Positions 42,001 to 50,400 are shown, counted from the first letter of the stretch. The stretch is 64,000 bases of DNA from Sphingopyxis panaciterrulae (GCF_014199295.1 NZ_JACIJH010000002.1:124001-188000), one strand, 5' to 3'. The notes: generated by a model from the sequence alone, not told the origin. Translations and numbers: made by a program.

Positions 42001-44358
42001 TCACGCCGCAGCGCAGGGAAGTGAGTCGGGAGGACGGAAGAGAGCGAGGACGTCGCTCGCGGGCATCGGCCGGCCGTAATAATAGCCCTGGATATTGCTG
42101 CAGCCCAAGGTACGGATCGTTTCGACCTCGAGTTCGGTCTCGGCGCCCTCGGCAGTCGTCGACATGCCCAGGCTGTCGGCGAGCGCGACGACGGCGCGGA
42201 TGATCGCGATCGATTCGGTTGCGCCTTTCGCTGCCCCGACGACGAAGGTGCGGTCGACCTTGATCGTCGAGAACTGTGTCTTCCTGAGATAGCCGAGCGA
42301 CGAATAGCCGGTGCCGAAATCGTCGAGGCTGAGCCGGATTCCGAGCGCGATGAGCTGGTCGAGCAGTTGTGCTGCGCCGCCGCCGTCGCGCAGAAAAACG
42401 CTTTCGGTCACCTCGATTTCGAGCCTTTGCGGCGGGAGTCCGCTCTGCGCGAGTGCCGAGACGACGACGGCGGCGAAATTGGGGTCGGTAAGCTGTTCGG
42501 CCGAGACGTTGATCGCGACCTTCAGGTTCGAGGGCCAGCGCATCGCTTCGGCGCAGGCGGTGCGTAGCACCCATTCGCCGATCGGCGCGATCAGGCGGCT
42601 GTCCTCGGCGAGCGGGATGAAGCGGCCGGGCGAGACATTGCCGAGCGTCTGGTTGGTCCAGCGGATCAGCGCCTCGAAGCCGTTCAAGGTGCCGTCCTCG
42701 GCGGTGACGACGGGCTGATAGTAAAGCTCGAACTCGCCGCGGTCGAGCGCGCCGCGCAGTTCCTGTTCCATCACGCGCCGTTCCTCGGCCTGGGCGTGGA
42801 GCGAGGGGACATAGGGGGCGACGACGTTGCCGCCCTTGTCCTTCGACTTGTAGAGCGCGAGATCGGCGTTGCGGGTCAGCGTCTCGACCGTCGCGCCGTC
42901 CTGCGGCCCCATCGCATAGCCGACGCTGGCGCCGACGAAGAGCTGGTGGTTGTCGACGACATAGGGGCGGCTGAGGGTCGCGATGATGCGGTGGGCGAGG
43001 TCCTCGGCCTCCTTGGCGTCCTGCACATTGGGCAGCACGACGGCGAATTCGTCGCCGCCGAGACGGCCGCAGGTCATGCCCGGTTCCATCATGCTCTTGA
43101 GCCGCGCCGCGACCTGCGCGAGCAGCTTGTCGCCGACCGGATGGCCGAGCGTATCGTTGACCGCCTTGAAGCGGTCGAGGTCGAGGATCATCAGTGCGCA
43201 GCGCGTCTTTGCCTCGGTCGCGTGGCCGAGCGCACGGCCGAGATTTTCGGTGAGGTGGAGCCGGTTCGGCAGGCCGGTCAGATTGTCGAAGCGCGCCATG
43301 CGGGCAATCTGCTCGGCCGAGGCGCGCTGTTCGGTGACGTCGGAGCCGACGCCGCGGAAACCCAGATATTTGCCCTGGTCGTCGAGCCGCGGCGAAGCCG
43401 ACAGCTCCCACCAGCGCGGCTTGCCGCCGATCGTCACCGGCACGATCAGGTTCGAAAAGCTCTCGCGCCGCTTCATCCGCTCGGCCATGTCGTGCAGCGT
43501 CTTGGGAAACTGCCCCGTCTCCCACGCATCGCCAGCCAGCGCCTGGAGCAGCGGCAGGCCTTCCAGCGCCTCGGCGGACGAGCCGAGCGCATAGGCGAGG
43601 CGCGGCGAGACATGGATCAGGCGGCGGGCATTGTCGGTCTGCCACAGCCAGTCGGCCGAGGTTTCCTCGAACTCGCGGAGCAGCAGGCTGACCGTCTCGC
43701 TCTTTTCGTGCAGCACCTCTTCGGCGCGGCGGAAGCGGATATAGCTTTGCGCAAAGCGCAGCGAAAAGGCACAGAGCAGCAGCCCCGCGACAAGCGCCAC
43801 CCCCGCGAGCTGCGGTGCGCCGCCCCGAATCAGCGCGATTGCCGCCGACAGGCTGACCGGCACGATGAAGAGGAGGCAGGTGGAGGGAACGCTGTGTGCG
43901 ATCATCGCGAGGGTGAGCATCATCAGCAGGGCGATCGCCCACATGGCGAGGCTGTGATCGAGCCCCGGCGCACCGCCCTGGAGCCAGAAAGGCAGGATCC
44001 ACAGCACCGCGGAGGCGAAGGCGTGGCGATTGCACATGTGGAATTCGGCGCCGCCCTGCAGCTTCGGATCGCCGAGCGGCAGTTTCGCGAAGGCGCGATA
44101 GGAAAGGAGGCCGAACAGCAGCATCACGGCCAGCCAGCCGGACGCGACCGGCAGCGCGACGCGCGTCGTGATCATGGTGAAGGCGGCGACGAACGCCATG
44201 CCGATCCCCATCGACAGGCGCAGTGATCCCTTGCCGCGAAGCGGTGCGAGCTGGAGCTGGCGGAGATCGCCGATGTCTTCCTGATGTGCCCCCAGCCCCA
44301 ACAGGGTCCGCACGGAAACGTCATCGGCCGGTCGAGGATCGATCAGCAGGCTTTTCAC
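42001..44358 (-). CDS. Membrane PAS-GGDEF-EAL protein (c-di-GMP turnover)
   Basis: Protein of 785 aa, apparently started by GTG (44358). About six membrane helices lie between residues 45 and 200, then a PAS domain (about 225-345; ADWLWQTDNARRLIHVSPRL). A GGDEF domain follows with intact CGRLGGDEFAVVLP (about 445), then an EAL domain with NGFEALIRWTNQ (about 565), KVAINVSAEQL and DDFGTGYSSLGYLRKTQF. Catalytic residues of both enzymatic domains look present, so it could make and degrade c-di-GMP, with PAS sensing in between. It stands alone, with no obvious partner gene. Confidence 0.95.
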   Translation of the reverse strand: MKSLLIDPRPADDVSVRTLLGLGAHQEDIGDLRQLQLAPLRGKGSLRLSMGIGMAFVAAFTMITTRVALPVASGWLAVMLLFGLLSYRAFAKLPLGDPKLQGGAEFHMCNRHAFASAVLWILPFWLQGGAPGLDHSLAMWAIALLMMLTLAMIAHSVPSTCLLFIVPVSLSAAIALIRGGAPQLAGVALVAGLLLCAFSLRFAQSYIRFRRAEEVLHEKSETVSLLLREFEETSADWLWQTDNARRLIHVSPRLAYALGSSAEALEGLPLLQALAGDAWETGQFPKTLHDMAERMKRRESFSNLIVPVTIGGKPRWWELSASPRLDDQGKYLGFRGVGSDVTEQRASAEQIARMARFDNLTGLPNRLHLTENLGRALGHATEAKTRCALMILDLDRFKAVNDTLGHPVGDKLLAQVAARLKSMMEPGMTCGRLGGDEFAVVLPNVQDAKEAEDLAHRIIATLSRPYVVDNHQLFVGASVGYAMGPQDGATVETLTRNADLALYKSKDKGGNVVAPYVPSLHAQAEERRVMEQELRGALDRGEFELYYQPVVTAEDGTLNGFEALIRWTNQTLGNVSPGRFIPLAEDSRLIAPIGEWVLRTACAEAMRWPSNLKVAINVSAEQLTDPNFAAVVVSALAQSGLPPQRLEIEVTESVFLRDGGGAAQLLDQLIALGIRLSLDDFGTGYSSLGYLRKTQFSTIKVDRTFVVGAAKGATESIAIIRAVVALADSLGMSTTAEGAETELEVETIRTLGCSNIQGYYYGRPMPASDVLALFRPPDSLPCAAA

Positions 44359-44530
44359 GACAGCCTGTCTAGCGGCGCGGGGTTACCCGAAGGTAACTAC
44401 GCTGCCGGTTTGCGCGGTGGCTCTTGTGCCGGAGCGGGACGGATTCGGGGCATTCGGTCGGGACGGACCTCGCTGTCCCCGTCACCTTGAACTTGATGGG
44501 ATGCACACCGGGCCGAGGGAGCCCGCCGGT

Positions 44531-44548
44531 CCCCGGCGAAAGCCGGGG
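44531..44548. repeat. Palindromic intergenic repeat (CCCCGGCGAAAGCCGGGG)
   Basis: A short palindrome with a GAAA-type loop, CCCCGGC-GAAA-GCCGGGG, in the 222-bp space between the PAS-GGDEF-EAL gene and the acyl-AMP ligase. The same sequence occurs at 55381-55398, and degenerate inverted copies occur at 56049-56141, so this is a dispersed repeat family. It could work as a transcription terminator for the upstream acyl-AMP ligase gene, although it lacks a run of T. Nothing else is recognisable in the space. Confidence 0.75.
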
Positions 44549-44580
44549 TCCCTATGGCGCATCCGAGAGGAAGGGCGTAC

Positions 44581-46395
44581 CTATGCCGCGATGGCGAAGG
44601 GCTGGATCTCGCCCGCCAGATATTGGGCGCGCGCCTTCGAACGGCTGAGCTTGCCCGAGCTGGTGCGCGGCAGGGTGCGCGGCGGGATCAGCTCGACGAG
44701 GCAGTTCATGCCGGTGATCGCGCGGACGCGGTCGCGGATCGCCTCGCGCAGCGCGGCGCGCTCGGCGTCGTCGCTGGTGCGGCACTGGACGAGCACAGCC
44801 GGCGTTTCCTCGCCGCCCGGCGCGGTGATCGCGAAGGCGGCGATGTCGCCCGATTTGAAACCGGGGAGCTGCTCGACCGCCCATTCGATATCCTGCGGCC
44901 AGTGGTTCTTGCCGTTGATGATGATCATGTCCTTGGCGCGGCCAACGATATAGAGATAGCCGCCCGACATATAGCCCATGTCGCCGGTATCGAGCCAACC
45001 GTCCGCCATGCAGGCGGCGGTCGCGTCGGGGTCGCGGTAATAGCCGGTCATCAGTGACGGGCCGGTGCACCAGACCTTGCCGACCGTCTGATCGGACAGG
45101 ACGTTGCCGCTCTCGTCGCGGACCTCGACCGTCATGTCGCGGACCGGGCGGCCGCAATTGACGATCGCGCGGTATCGGGTCGGCCGGTCGGCGTCGCCGG
45201 CGGCGCCCGACAGCTCGGTTTCCTCGACCAGCTCGACGACGATGCCTTCGCCCGGCGGCATGATGCTGACCGCGAGGGTCGCTTCGGCCAGGCCGTAGCT
45301 CGGCAGGAAGGCGCTGGCCTGGAAGCCGGCTTCGGCGAAGGCGTCGACGAAGCTTTGCATCACGTCGGGGCGGATCATGTCGGCGCCGTTGCCGGCGACG
45401 CGCCAGCGCGACAGGTCGAAGCGCTCGGCGACATTGGTCTGGCTGGAGATACGGCGCGCGCAGATGTCGTAGCCGAAGGTCGGCGAATAGCTCAATGTCG
45501 TGCCCTGGTTGCGGCTGATGAGGTCGAGCCAGGCGAGCGGGCGGCGGGCGAAATCCTCGGTCTTGAGATAGTCGACCGACACCTGGTTGGCGACCGGAGA
45601 CAGGAAGCAGCCGACCAGCCCCATGTCATGATACCAGGGCAGCCACGAGACGCAGCGGTCGCTGTCGCGCAGGTGCATGCCGTGCGCGTGGGCGGCGAGA
45701 TTGTTGAGCAGCGCGGCGTGGGTGACCGCGACGCCGTGCGGGAAACGGGTCGATCCGCTGCTGTACTGAAGATAGCAGGTCGCGTCGGACTCTTGCTTCG
45801 GCAGCGCCGCGACGGGGGCGGCGCGCGTTTCGAACGTGCTCCAGTCGACGGGGGTGACGCCCTTCGCCTCGGCCGCCTCGGTCGCCATGGCGGCGATCTC
45901 GGGCGGGAAGAAGAGCATGACCGGATCGCAGCTCGAAAGCTGGACGGTGAGCTGGCCGACATAGGATTCGCGGCCGCCGAAGCTGGTCGGCAACGGCAGC
46001 GGCACCGGCCAGGCGCCGGCGTGGATGGTGCCGAAGAACAGCGCGGCGAATTCGGGGCCGGTCTCGGCGATCAGCGCGATGCGGTCGCCGGGCTGCACGC
46101 CGGCGGCGATCAGGCGATAGGCGGCAAGCAGCGCATCGTCGCGCAGTTCGCGATAGCTGTAGGCGCGTACGAGGCGTCCGCGCGGATCGTGAAAATTGAG
46201 CCCGCGGCTGCCCTGCGCGGCATAGTCGAGCGCTTCGCCGACGGTAGCGAAGTCGGAGAAGCGGCGCGGCTGCGCGCATTCGGTGGGCGTGGGGACGAGT
46301 CCGTCCGGTGCGACGTTGTTTTTTTCGGTCATAGGGGGGGCAAAGTCCCGGGAAGCGGGGTGCGCGGCAACAAGCATGTCATCTTTCGGGTCCAT
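44581..46395 (-). CDS. Fatty acyl-AMP ligase (FAAL-type adenylating enzyme)
   Basis: ANL-superfamily enzyme of about 604 aa that activates a carboxylic acid, probably a long-chain fatty acid, as acyl-AMP. The P-loop is LQYSSGSTRFPHGVAVTHA (about residue 190). VSWLPWYHDMGLVGCFLSPV, SYGLAEATLAVS (A5), WLDTGDMGYM (A7) and RAKDMIIINGKNHWPQDIEW (A8) follow. LPRTSSGKLSRSKARAQ carries the A10 lysine. The HDMGL motif and the YSSGSTRFPHG form suit FAALs rather than acyl-CoA synthetases. Starts at 46395 or 46332 (MTEKNNVAP) are both possible. No PKS, NRPS or acyl-carrier gene is adjacent, so the acceptor is unknown. Confidence 0.87.
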   Translation of the reverse strand: MDPKDDMLVAAHPASRDFAPPMTEKNNVAPDGLVPTPTECAQPRRFSDFATVGEALDYAAQGSRGLNFHDPRGRLVRAYSYRELRDDALLAAYRLIAAGVQPGDRIALIAETGPEFAALFFGTIHAGAWPVPLPLPTSFGGRESYVGQLTVQLSSCDPVMLFFPPEIAAMATEAAEAKGVTPVDWSTFETRAAPVAALPKQESDATCYLQYSSGSTRFPHGVAVTHAALLNNLAAHAHGMHLRDSDRCVSWLPWYHDMGLVGCFLSPVANQVSVDYLKTEDFARRPLAWLDLISRNQGTTLSYSPTFGYDICARRISSQTNVAERFDLSRWRVAGNGADMIRPDVMQSFVDAFAEAGFQASAFLPSYGLAEATLAVSIMPPGEGIVVELVEETELSGAAGDADRPTRYRAIVNCGRPVRDMTVEVRDESGNVLSDQTVGKVWCTGPSLMTGYYRDPDATAACMADGWLDTGDMGYMSGGYLYIVGRAKDMIIINGKNHWPQDIEWAVEQLPGFKSGDIAAFAITAPGGEETPAVLVQCRTSDDAERAALREAIRDRVRAITGMNCLVELIPPRTLPRTSSGKLSRSKARAQYLAGEIQPFAIAA

Positions 46396-46513
46396 GGTTG
46401 CGCTCGGCGATCCCTTGCAAGTGGAACAAATCGGCCCTTTTCGGACCTCGATGGCCCGATATGGCGGCGCTGGTCGTTCTCAATCGGGCCCGACTGTGGC
46501 ATAAACATGGCAT

Positions 46514-47077
46514 ATGAGGTCTCGCCACGCTCTGTCCGACCGCCGGAAAAAGCCGTTGGACGCGGCGCGGCTCGATGAGCTGGCGCTCGCCTATGTGGCG
46601 CGCTTCGCGACGAGCCGCGCCAAATTGGCGCGCTACCTGTCTCGAAAGATAGGCGAATCCGACTGGATCGACGAGGCGGACGCCATGACGTCGTGCGAGG
46701 CGGTGGTCGCGAAGATGGACCGGCTGGGTTTCGTCGACGATCGCCAATATGCGACGATGCGCGGGGCGTCGATGACGCGGCGCGGGCTCGGCGCGCGGCG
46801 GGTTCGGGCGCAGCTTCGCGTCGACGGGATCGACGAGGGCGATGCCGGGGAAGCGGTCGAGAGCGCCGAGGCATCGGCGACGGCGTCGGCGCTCGGCTTT
46901 GCGCGGCGGCGGCGGTTCGGGCCGTTCGCCAAGGCGCCGGCCCTGGACCCCGCGCAGCGCGAACGGCAGATCGCAGCCTTCGTGCGCGCCGGCCATGCGC
47001 CCGCCCTCGCGCGGCGCGTGCTGGCGCTGACCGCCGACGAGGCGGCGGCGCTGGACGGCGAACCGGGTGTGGATTAG
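46514..47077 (+). CDS. recX: Regulatory protein RecX
   Basis: Modulator of RecA filaments, 187 aa. RecX-type triple-helix repeats are visible: YVARFATSRAKLARYLSRKI, then EAVVAKMDRLGFVDDRQYAT, then RGLGARRVRAQLRVDGIDEG. The third repeat is near the C-terminus (RERQIAAFVRAGHAPALARR). The basic N-terminus (RSRHALSDRRKK) may contact DNA. recA is not next to it, as is usual in sphingomonads. No clear ribosome-binding site precedes the ATG. It is divergent from the acyl-AMP ligase. Confidence 0.85.
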   Translation: MRSRHALSDRRKKPLDAARLDELALAYVARFATSRAKLARYLSRKIGESDWIDEADAMTSCEAVVAKMDRLGFVDDRQYATMRGASMTRRGLGARRVRAQLRVDGIDEGDAGEAVESAEASATASALGFARRRRFGPFAKAPALDPAQRERQIAAFVRAGHAPALARRVLALTADEAAALDGEPGVD

Positions 47078-47100
47078 GCCGAATTGGCTCGGCTATTTCC

Positions 47101-47139
47101 TGTCTCGTCACCCCGGATCAAGTCCGGGGTGACGAGACA
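47101..47139. repeat. Perfect 17-bp stem-loop after recX
   Basis: Left arm 47101-47117, loop TCAAG, right arm 47123-47139, all 17 pairs matched. The core CCCCGGATCAAGTCCGGGG recurs in inverse orientation at 55457-55475, so it belongs to a dispersed palindrome family. It lies 23 nt after the recX stop and is followed by AGAAAAATC, so it may also act as a terminator. Confidence 0.8.
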
Positions 47140-47268
47140 AGAAAAATCACGCTTCTGCTTTCAAGCTGCGCCATCACCCCGGGCTGTTGGCGCATTTGCA
47201 AGCCCCGTGATCCCCTTCTATTCATCCCTCCGGGATCGAGTCCGGTTTTTCGGGAAGGGGAGATGGGG

Positions 47269-47721
47269 ATGCGCGCGTTGATGACCGGTTTCGCTCTGGT
47301 GCTGGCTGTCCCGCTCGTCGGCTGCGCGGGCGGTTCGGAGGCGCAGGCGCCGGCGCGCACGGTGGTCAGCATCGCCGCCGACGGCCAGACCCACCGCTTC
47401 GACGTCGAAGTCGCGCGCAGCGAGGAGGCGCAGCAGAAGGGGCTGATGTTCCGCACCGAGCTGCCGAAGGATGGCGGCATGCTCTTTCCCTTCGCCAAGC
47501 CCAAGATCGCGAGCTTCTGGATGAAGAACACGCTGATCCCGCTCGACATGATCTTCATCCGCAGCGACGGCAGCATCGACCGCATCGCGGAGAACACCAT
47601 CCCCGAATCGCTGGAACCGGTGGTCAGCGGCGGCGAGGTGGCGGCGGTGCTTGAGCTTGCCGGCGGCACCGCGGCGCGGCTCGACCTCGACGAGGATGCG
47701 ACGGTGACGTGGAAGGATTGA
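47269..47721 (+). CDS. DUF192 lipoprotein
   Basis: Protein of about 150 aa. The N-terminus ALMTGFALVLAVPLVGCAGG is a lipoprotein signal with lipobox LVGC. The DUF192 core follows: HRFDVEVARSEEAQQKGLMF, then GMLFPFAKPKIASFWMKNTL, then IPLDMIFIRSDGSIDRI. ENTIPESLEP and ELAGGTAARLDL close the fold. The family (Cas/PF02643-type beta structure) has no settled function. ATGs at 47263 and 47269 are both possible; the second is better spaced from AAGGGGAG. Confidence 0.88.
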   Translation: MRALMTGFALVLAVPLVGCAGGSEAQAPARTVVSIAADGQTHRFDVEVARSEEAQQKGLMFRTELPKDGGMLFPFAKPKIASFWMKNTLIPLDMIFIRSDGSIDRIAENTIPESLEPVVSGGEVAAVLELAGGTAARLDLDEDATVTWKD

Positions 47722-47750
47722 GGGGTGGAAACACGCCGGATCGACCCAAA

Positions 47751-47817
47751 CCGTAGCCCTGAGCCTGTCGAAGGGCGCTTATCCGAGAAGCGCCCTTCGA
47801 CAGGCTCAGGGCTACGG
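47751..47817. repeat. Perfect 30-bp inverted repeat (GAGCCTGTCGAAGGG family)
   Basis: Arms 47751-47780 and 47788-47817 match at all 30 positions around the loop ATCCGAG. The arm contains CCCTGAGCCTGTCGAAGGG, a sequence I know as a frequent intergenic palindrome in sphingomonad genomes. It lies between the DUF192 and NDUFA12 genes, both on the plus strand. It can terminate transcription or protect mRNA ends; no T run follows. Confidence 0.85.
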
Positions 47818-47879
47818 GGTCGGCTGCAAGCTGTTTCGCGCTTGCGAAGCGCGGGGGCTTGCCTGTAAACGCGGCGGCC

Positions 47880-48266
47880 ATGAGCATCCTCGGCAAGATC
47901 TTCACCTGGTGGGACGGCGCGACCGTCGGCACGCTGCTGAACAGTTGGCGCCACGGCCGGCAAGTGGGCGAGGACGCCCTCGGCAACCGTTATTTCATGT
48001 CGCGCGACGGCAAGCGGCGCTGGGTGCTCTACAAGGGATCGAACGACGCGAGCCGCGTGCCGCCCGAATGGCATGGCTGGCTGCACCGCACGCTCGACGC
48101 GCTGCCGACCGACGCGCTGCCCGCGCCGCGCGCGTGGGAGCGGGAGCCGACGCCGAACCTGACCGGCAGCCTCGGCGCCTATCGTCCCGCGGGCGCTCTC
48201 GAACGCGGCGGCCGCCGCGCCGCCGCGACCGGCGATTACGAGGCCTGGCGGCCCGGCGCCGAGTGA
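47880..48266 (+). CDS. NDUFA12-type complex I assembly/accessory protein
   Basis: Homologue of the B17.2/NDUFA12 subunit of NADH:ubiquinone oxidoreductase, 128 aa, found in alphaproteobacteria and mitochondria. The conserved block is visible: TWWDGATVGTLLNSWRHGRQ, then VGEDALGNRYFMSRDGKRRW, then YKGSNDASRVPPEWHGWLHR. The C-terminus (TGDYEAWRPG) matches the family ending YxxWxP. The ATG at 47880 is the family start. Its stop overlaps the GTG of the DUF2155 gene, an arrangement often seen in this group of bacteria. Confidence 0.93.
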   Translation: MSILGKIFTWWDGATVGTLLNSWRHGRQVGEDALGNRYFMSRDGKRRWVLYKGSNDASRVPPEWHGWLHRTLDALPTDALPAPRAWEREPTPNLTGSLGAYRPAGALERGGRRAAATGDYEAWRPGAE

Positions 48267-48940
48267 GCTGCCGGGTGCCGCGCCCGCTGCCCCTGATCCT
48301 GACCGCGCTGCTGGCGGCCACCGCGCTCGCCGGCTGCGATCGCGCCGGAAGCGGCGGCAAGAAGGCGGACGCCCCCGACGCCGCGCGCGCCGCGGACGTG
48401 CCGCAGGAAGTCGGCGGCATCGAGGGCGCAACCCCGATGGCCGAGCGCGTCGCGGTGCTGGGCCTGCTTAACAAGCGCAACGGGCTGGTGCGCGAGCTGG
48501 AGATGAAGCCCGGCGAATCGGCGCGCGTCGGCCGTGCGATCGTGCGGCTGCGCGCCTGCGAGCAGACCGCGCCGTGGGAGGACCCGCCCGAGACCGGCGC
48601 CTTCGTGCAATTGACGGTGCAGGATCAGCGCGACGACAAATGGTATCGTGTTTTTTCGGGCTGGATCTTCAAGGAACGGCCCGAGCGCAATGTCATCGAA
48701 CACCCGATCTATGACGTCTTCGTCAAGAGCTGCGCGATGACATATCCGGGCGGCGAGCCCGTCGCGCTGCCCTCGGCGGCGCCCAAGGCGTCGAGCGCCC
48801 CCCAGTCGCCGGCGGCGAACGGCGGCGCCGGCAATGAAGAGGAGTCGGCGGCTCCGCCCACGACGGCACCTGCACCTGCACCTGCGCCCGCCCCGGCGAC
48901 GCCCGCGCCCGCGCCGTCCGAACCCGACAGCACCGAATAG
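48263..48940 (+). CDS. DUF2155 periplasmic lipoprotein
   Basis: Protein of 225 aa, GTG start overlapping the NDUFA12 stop (GTGA). The N-terminus PLPLILTALLAATALAGCDR is a lipoprotein signal (lipobox LAGC). The DUF2155 domain covers about residues 60-165: LNKRNGLVRELEMKPGESAR, then LRACEQTAPWEDPPETGAFV, then FSGWIFKERPERNVIEHPIY. A proline/alanine tail of about 60 residues follows (PAPAPAPAPATPAPAP). This tail is antisense to the end of aat. Function unknown; it may be cell-envelope related. Confidence 0.9.
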   Translation: MSCRVPRPLPLILTALLAATALAGCDRAGSGGKKADAPDAARAADVPQEVGGIEGATPMAERVAVLGLLNKRNGLVRELEMKPGESARVGRAIVRLRACEQTAPWEDPPETGAFVQLTVQDQRDDKWYRVFSGWIFKERPERNVIEHPIYDVFVKSCAMTYPGGEPVALPSAAPKASSAPQSPAANGGAGNEEESAAPPTTAPAPAPAPAPATPAPAPSEPDSTE

Positions 48941-49506
48941 AGCCGCGCCAGATAGTCGGCCTGGGGCATTTCGATCGCCCCCAGGCTTTCGAGATGCGGG
49001 GTGATGAACTGGCAGTCGAGCAGCCGCCAGCCGCCCGCGATCAGGCGCGCGACGAGGTGCGCGAGCGCGACCTTCGACGCGTCGCGCACCCGGCTGACCA
49101 TCGATTCGCCGAAGAAGGCGCGTCCGAGCGACACGCCGTAGAGCCCCCCGACGAGCCGGTCGTCCTGCCAGCATTCGACGCTGTGCGCGTGGCCGAGGCG
49201 AAAGAGCCGTTCATAGCTGGCGGCGATGATCGGGTTGATCCACGTCGTCGGCCGGTCGGGCGCCGGTTCGGCGCACAGCGCGACCATGTCGGAAAAGGCG
49301 GTGTCGGTCGTGACGCGGACGCGATCCGACAGCAGGACCTTCCTCAGGCTGCGCGACAGGCGGAATCCGTCCAGCGGCAGGATCGCGCGCTGCCGCGGCT
49401 CGACCCAGTGGACCGACGGGTCGTCGGCCCCGTCGGCCATCGGGAAGAGCCCCTGCGCATAGGCGCTCAGCAGCAGCGCGGGGTCGATGGTCTCGATGTG
49501 TCTCAG
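48709..49506 (-). CDS. aat: Leucyl/phenylalanyl-tRNA-protein transferase, unusual ends
   Basis: Adds Leu or Phe from tRNA to N-terminal Arg/Lys of proteins, marking them for ClpAP. The family core is complete: ALLLSAYAQGLFPMADGADD, then WVEPRQRAILPLDGFRLSRS, then THINPxI-like TTWINPIIAASYERL, then SVECWQDDRLVGGLYGVSLG, FFGESMVSRVRDASKVALAH and LLDCQFITPHLESLGAIEMP. The conserved N-terminus lies before the first ATG (49440). The frame is open to a CTG at 49506 that overlaps the methyltransferase stop as CTGA, so CTG is the likely start. After LARLYSVLSG the frame runs on for about 60 glycine/alanine-rich codons antisense to the DUF2155 gene. Confidence 0.88.
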   Translation of the reverse strand: MRHIETIDPALLLSAYAQGLFPMADGADDPSVHWVEPRQRAILPLDGFRLSRSLRKVLLSDRVRVTTDTAFSDMVALCAEPAPDRPTTWINPIIAASYERLFRLGHAHSVECWQDDRLVGGLYGVSLGRAFFGESMVSRVRDASKVALAHLVARLIAGGWRLLDCQFITPHLESLGAIEMPQADYLARLYSVLSGSDGAGAGVAGAGAGAGAGAVVGGAADSSSLPAPPFAAGDWGALDALGAAEGSATGSPPGYVIAQLLTKTS

Positions 49507-50330
49507 CTTGCCGGCTTCACGAATTTCAGCGTCATGCGGTCCGATTCGCCGATCGCCAGATATTTCTCGCGGTCGACATCCTTCTTCGCCAGCGATGGCG
49601 GCAGCGTCCAGACGCCGCCCGGATAGTCGTGCGTGTCCTTCGGGTTCGCGTTGATGTCGCTTTCGCCCGCCAGCTTGAAGCCCGCGGCCTCGGCGAAGCC
49701 GACGACCGACGAGCGCTTCATATAGCCGCTCTTTTCCTCAAGTGCCGAATCCATCGCCTCGGGCAGGTGATGGTCGACGACGCCGAGGGTGCCGCCGGGT
49801 TTCAGCATCGCATAGATCTGCTGGAACGCCTCGACGGTGTTGTCGCTGCCGCCAAAGCGCCAGTTGTGGACGTTGCGGAATGTCAGCACGACGTCGGCGC
49901 TGCCGTCAGACACCTTCGCGCCGCCCTTGTGCGGGAATTCGGCGAGCCGGACCGCGCCATAGTCGTCGGGCTTCCCCGTCCGCCATGCCTCGATCGTCTT
50001 GAGCCGGCCCGCGGGCGCCGCGGCATAGAGGGTGCCGCCGCCGGCCCTGGTCAGCGGGGCGAGGATTTCGGTGTACCAGCCGCCGCCGGGCCACAACTCG
50101 ACGATCGTGTCGCCGGGCTTCACGCCGAAGAAGGCGAGCGTTTCGGCGGGGTGGCGATAGCGGTCGCGCGCGGTGTTCGCGGGGGTACGGCCGGGCGCGG
50201 CGACGGCGGCGGCGATGGCGTCCTCGCCCTTGCCGGCGCTTTCCTGCGCGGTGGCCCGGCTCGACGGCGCGTTGCACGCGGCGGTGAGCGCGATCAGCGC
50301 GGCACTTGCAACGAAAAGGAAAGGACGCAT
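49503..50330 (-). CDS. SAM-dependent methyltransferase-like lipoprotein
   Basis: Protein of 275 aa with a class I methyltransferase fold: VKPGDTIVELWPGGGWYTEI (motif I, with PGGG instead of GxGxG), GGTLYAAAPA, then DVVLTFRNVHNWRFGG and MLKPGGTLGVVDHHLP (motif post III). The N-terminus MRPFLFVASAALIALTAACN is a lipoprotein signal (lipobox TAAC, Cys19), so the protein is predicted to be exported, which is odd for an enzyme using cytosolic SAM. The family is widespread in sphingomonads under this form. The ATG at 50330 follows GAGGTGCCCGAT. It is coupled to aat. Confidence 0.87.
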   Translation of the reverse strand: MRPFLFVASAALIALTAACNAPSSRATAQESAGKGEDAIAAAVAAPGRTPANTARDRYRHPAETLAFFGVKPGDTIVELWPGGGWYTEILAPLTRAGGGTLYAAAPAGRLKTIEAWRTGKPDDYGAVRLAEFPHKGGAKVSDGSADVVLTFRNVHNWRFGGSDNTVEAFQQIYAMLKPGGTLGVVDHHLPEAMDSALEEKSGYMKRSSVVGFAEAAGFKLAGESDINANPKDTHDYPGGVWTLPPSLAKKDVDREKYLAIGESDRMTLKFVKPAS

Positions 50331-50400
50331 ATCGGGCACCTCGCGTTGGGGATGGGGCGGTTGAGGATCGGCCCCGCATAGTGCGAAGGAAAGAAACCGG

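Noticed and set aside
48760..48940. The Pro/Ala tail of the DUF2155 protein as a frameshift artefact
   Set aside because: The frame runs on in the same phase from the DUF2155 core with normal codon use to a clean stop. Similar tails occur in this protein family.
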